Source of the DNA: Pseudomonas sp. Q11
Lineage (GTDB): Bacteria; Pseudomonadota; Gammaproteobacteria; Pseudomonadales; Pseudomonadaceae
Reading direction: 5' to 3'
DNA length: 61,675 bases
NCBI RefSeq assembly: GCF_024494355.1
Contig: NZ_JAKNQY010000021.1
Coordinates: forward strand, 48,541-110,215
Shown here one piece after another: positions 60,147 through 61,675 of this stretch. The notes under the pieces are model-generated. The model had not been told where the DNA came from. It made no database searches and worked only from the letters and a program-made list of their open reading frames with translations. Made by a program: the position numbers and the translations under genes. The first letter of the stretch is position 1. Each line of letters opens with the position of its first letter.

Positions 60147-61283
60147 ATGGCCGAAAGCGAGAGTGGTCAGGACAAGACAGAAGACCCCACGGAGAAGCGC
60201 AAGAAAGAGTCCCGGGACAAGGGCGAAATTGCGCGCTCCAAGGAGCTCAATACCCTGGCGGTGATGTTGGCGGGGGCGGGCGGTCTATTGATTTATGGCG
60301 GCGGGCTGGCCCTGGATCTGCTGGAAATCATGCGCCTGAATTTTTCCCTGCCCCGTGAGGTGCTGCTCAGTCCCGGCGCCATGGGGCAATACCTGCTGCA
60401 CTCCGGCAAAATCGCGATCCTGGCTGTGCAACCCGTGCTGATTTTTCTGCTGATTGCGGCCATTATCGGCCCGATTTCCCTGGGGGGCTGGCTGTTTGCC
60501 GGCAAGAGCCTGGCGCCCAAGTTCAGTCGGATGAACCCGGCTAACGGCCTCAAGCGAATGTTTTCCACCACGGCGCTGATGGAGTTGCTCAAGGCGCTTG
60601 GGAAGTTTTTCCTGATCCTGTTTGTCGCGCTGACGGTACTGCAGGCCGATATCGATGACTTGCTGCGCATCGCCCATGAACCCTTGGAACAGGCGATCAT
60701 CCACAGCGTGCAACTGGTGGGCTGGAGTACATTATGGATGGCTTGCGGCTTGATTCTGATCGCCGCCATCGACGTGCCGGTCCAGTTGTATCAGAGCAAG
60801 CAGAAGCTGCTGATGACCAAGCAGGAGATCCGCGACGAGCACAAAGACCAAGAGGGCAAACCGGAGGTCAAGCAACGGATTCGCCAGTTGCAGCGTGAAG
60901 TGTCCCAGCGCCGGATGATGGCGGCGATTCCGGACGCCGACGTGGTCATCACCAACCCGACCCACTACGCCGTAGCACTCAAGTACGACCCCGATAAAGG
61001 CAATGCCCCGGTGTTGCTGGCCAAGGGCAGTGATTTCCTGGCGCTGAAAATCCGCGAGATCGCCGTAGCCAACGAAGTGATGCTGCTCGAATCCCCGGCT
61101 TTGGCGCGGTCGATTTACTACTCCACCGAGCTCGACCAGGAAATTCCTGGCGGCCTGTACCTGGCCGTGGCCCAAGTGCTGGCCTACGTCTATCAGATCC
61201 GTCAACACCGCGCTGGCAAGGGCAAACGCCCCGAGCCTCTCAAGGATTTACCGATTCCACCGGATTTGCGGCGCGACTCCTGA
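60147..61283 (+). CDS. flhB: Flagellar export switch protein FlhB
   Basis: A 378-residue protein with four transmembrane helices and a cytoplasmic domain carrying the self-cleavage motif NPTH at about 270-273, required for switching from hook to filament export. The N-terminus (EDPTEKRKKESRDKGEIARS) is family-typical. Last gene of the operon; flhA is not in the window. Confidence 0.97.
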   Translation: MAESESGQDKTEDPTEKRKKESRDKGEIARSKELNTLAVMLAGAGGLLIYGGGLALDLLEIMRLNFSLPREVLLSPGAMGQYLLHSGKIAILAVQPVLIFLLIAAIIGPISLGGWLFAGKSLAPKFSRMNPANGLKRMFSTTALMELLKALGKFFLILFVALTVLQADIDDLLRIAHEPLEQAIIHSVQLVGWSTLWMACGLILIAAIDVPVQLYQSKQKLLMTKQEIRDEHKDQEGKPEVKQRIRQLQREVSQRRMMAAIPDADVVITNPTHYAVALKYDPDKGNAPVLLAKGSDFLALKIREIAVANEVMLLESPALARSIYYSTELDQEIPGGLYLAVAQVLAYVYQIRQHRAGKGKRPEPLKDLPIPPDLRRDS

Positions 61284-61319
61284 CTCGGGCCTGTGCTAAT
61301 TCCGCTTGGATGCAGAGCC

Positions 61320-61411
61320 TGTGGGAGCAAAGCTTGCTCGCGATAGCGGTCTGCCAGTCAAACCTGCATCGACTGGTCCACTGCTATCGCGAGTAAGCTT
61401 TGCTCCCACAG
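61320..61411. repeat. Inverted REP pair downstream of flhB
   Basis: TGTGGGAGCAAAGCTTGCTCGCGATAGCGG and its inverted copy CTATCGCGAGTAAGCTTTGCTCCCACA flank about 35 bases. It is the first of three REP pairs that fill the 392 bases from flhB to the window edge; no gene is seen there. Confidence 0.9.
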
Positions 61412-61442
61412 GTTTTTTGGGCAAATACAACGCCTGCGCACG

Positions 61443-61675
61443 ACTCGGAAAACTGTGGGAGCGAGCCTGCTCGCGATGACGGCGACACATTCAGCATCCC
61501 TGCAAGCTGACCCACCGCTATCGCGAGCAAGCTTTGCTCCCACAGGTCTTTTGGGGCGAATACGGCGCCTGCGCATGACTCGGAAAACTGTGGGAGCGAG
61601 CCTGCTCGCGATGACGGCGACACATTCAGCATCCCTGCAAGCTGACCCGCCGCTATCGCGAGCAAGCTTTGCTCC
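61443..61675. repeat. 135-bp tandem duplication carrying REP pairs
   Basis: ACTCGGAAAACTGTGGGAGC occurs at 61443 and again at 61578, and the following bases (GAGCCTGCTCGCGATGACGG, then CATTCAGCATCCCTGCAAGC) repeat almost exactly. The unit is about 135 bp and includes an inverted REP pair (61453-61545; the second copy from 61588 is cut by the window edge). The array may continue to the right. Confidence 0.88.

Overview
This window is a Pseudomonas chromosome segment, most likely from the P. fluorescens group. The evidence is the phhABC/phhR phenylalanine cluster next to flagellar genes, FleQ/FleSR control, the order flgF-L / glycosylation island / fliC-flaG-fliDST / fleQSR / fliE-J / hptB module / fliK-flhB, and many Pseudomonas-type REP sequences built on GTGGGAGC(G/A)A...GCTCGCGA. 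GC content is high throughout, falling around 29940-31213.

Bases 1-4700 carry an array of 19-bp tandem repeats leading into a REP element, an HD-domain/Mpo1-like gene pair, an AraC-type regulator, the potassium transporter trkH and a nitroreductase. Bases 4700-9130 hold phhA-phhB-phhC (phenylalanine hydroxylase, pterin dehydratase, aromatic aminotransferase) on the minus strand, divergent from the TyrR-like regulator phhR, with a PhhR box between them. Bases 9395-17888 hold flgFGHIJKL, which encode the distal rod, L and P rings, rod muramidase and hook-filament junction, behind a -24/-12 promoter.

Bases 17981-37317, between flgL and fliC, form a flagellin glycosylation island. It has two very large multi-domain glycosyltransferases. 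Between them lies a CDP-6-deoxyhexose branch (rfbF, rfbG, a 3,5-epimerase-like protein, an NAD-dependent epimerase/reductase, a C-methyltransferase-like protein and a CmcI-family protein). A pseudaminic acid branch follows (pseC, pseF, a pseG-pseH fusion, pseI; no pseB in the window), then a ketoacyl-ACP synthase III homologue, a Maf-type transferase and an 89-residue unknown. The likely output is a filament decorated by both a nonulosonic acid and a modified, possibly branched-chain, deoxyhexose.

Bases 37429-61283 are the rest of the late and middle flagellar genes. fliC has a strong sigma-28 promoter and a possible -24/-12 promoter. They are followed by flaG, fliD, fliS, fliT, the regulators fleQ, fleS and fleR, the motor/export genes fliEFGHIJ, the HsbA-HsbR-HptB switch, fliK, and fliLMNOPQR-flhB. 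Good -24/-12 sites precede flgF, fleS, fliE, fliK and fliL, and weaker ones precede fliC and fliD, fitting the FleQ/RpoN-FleSR-FliA hierarchy. The right edge is a cluster of REP pairs that includes a 135-bp tandem duplication.
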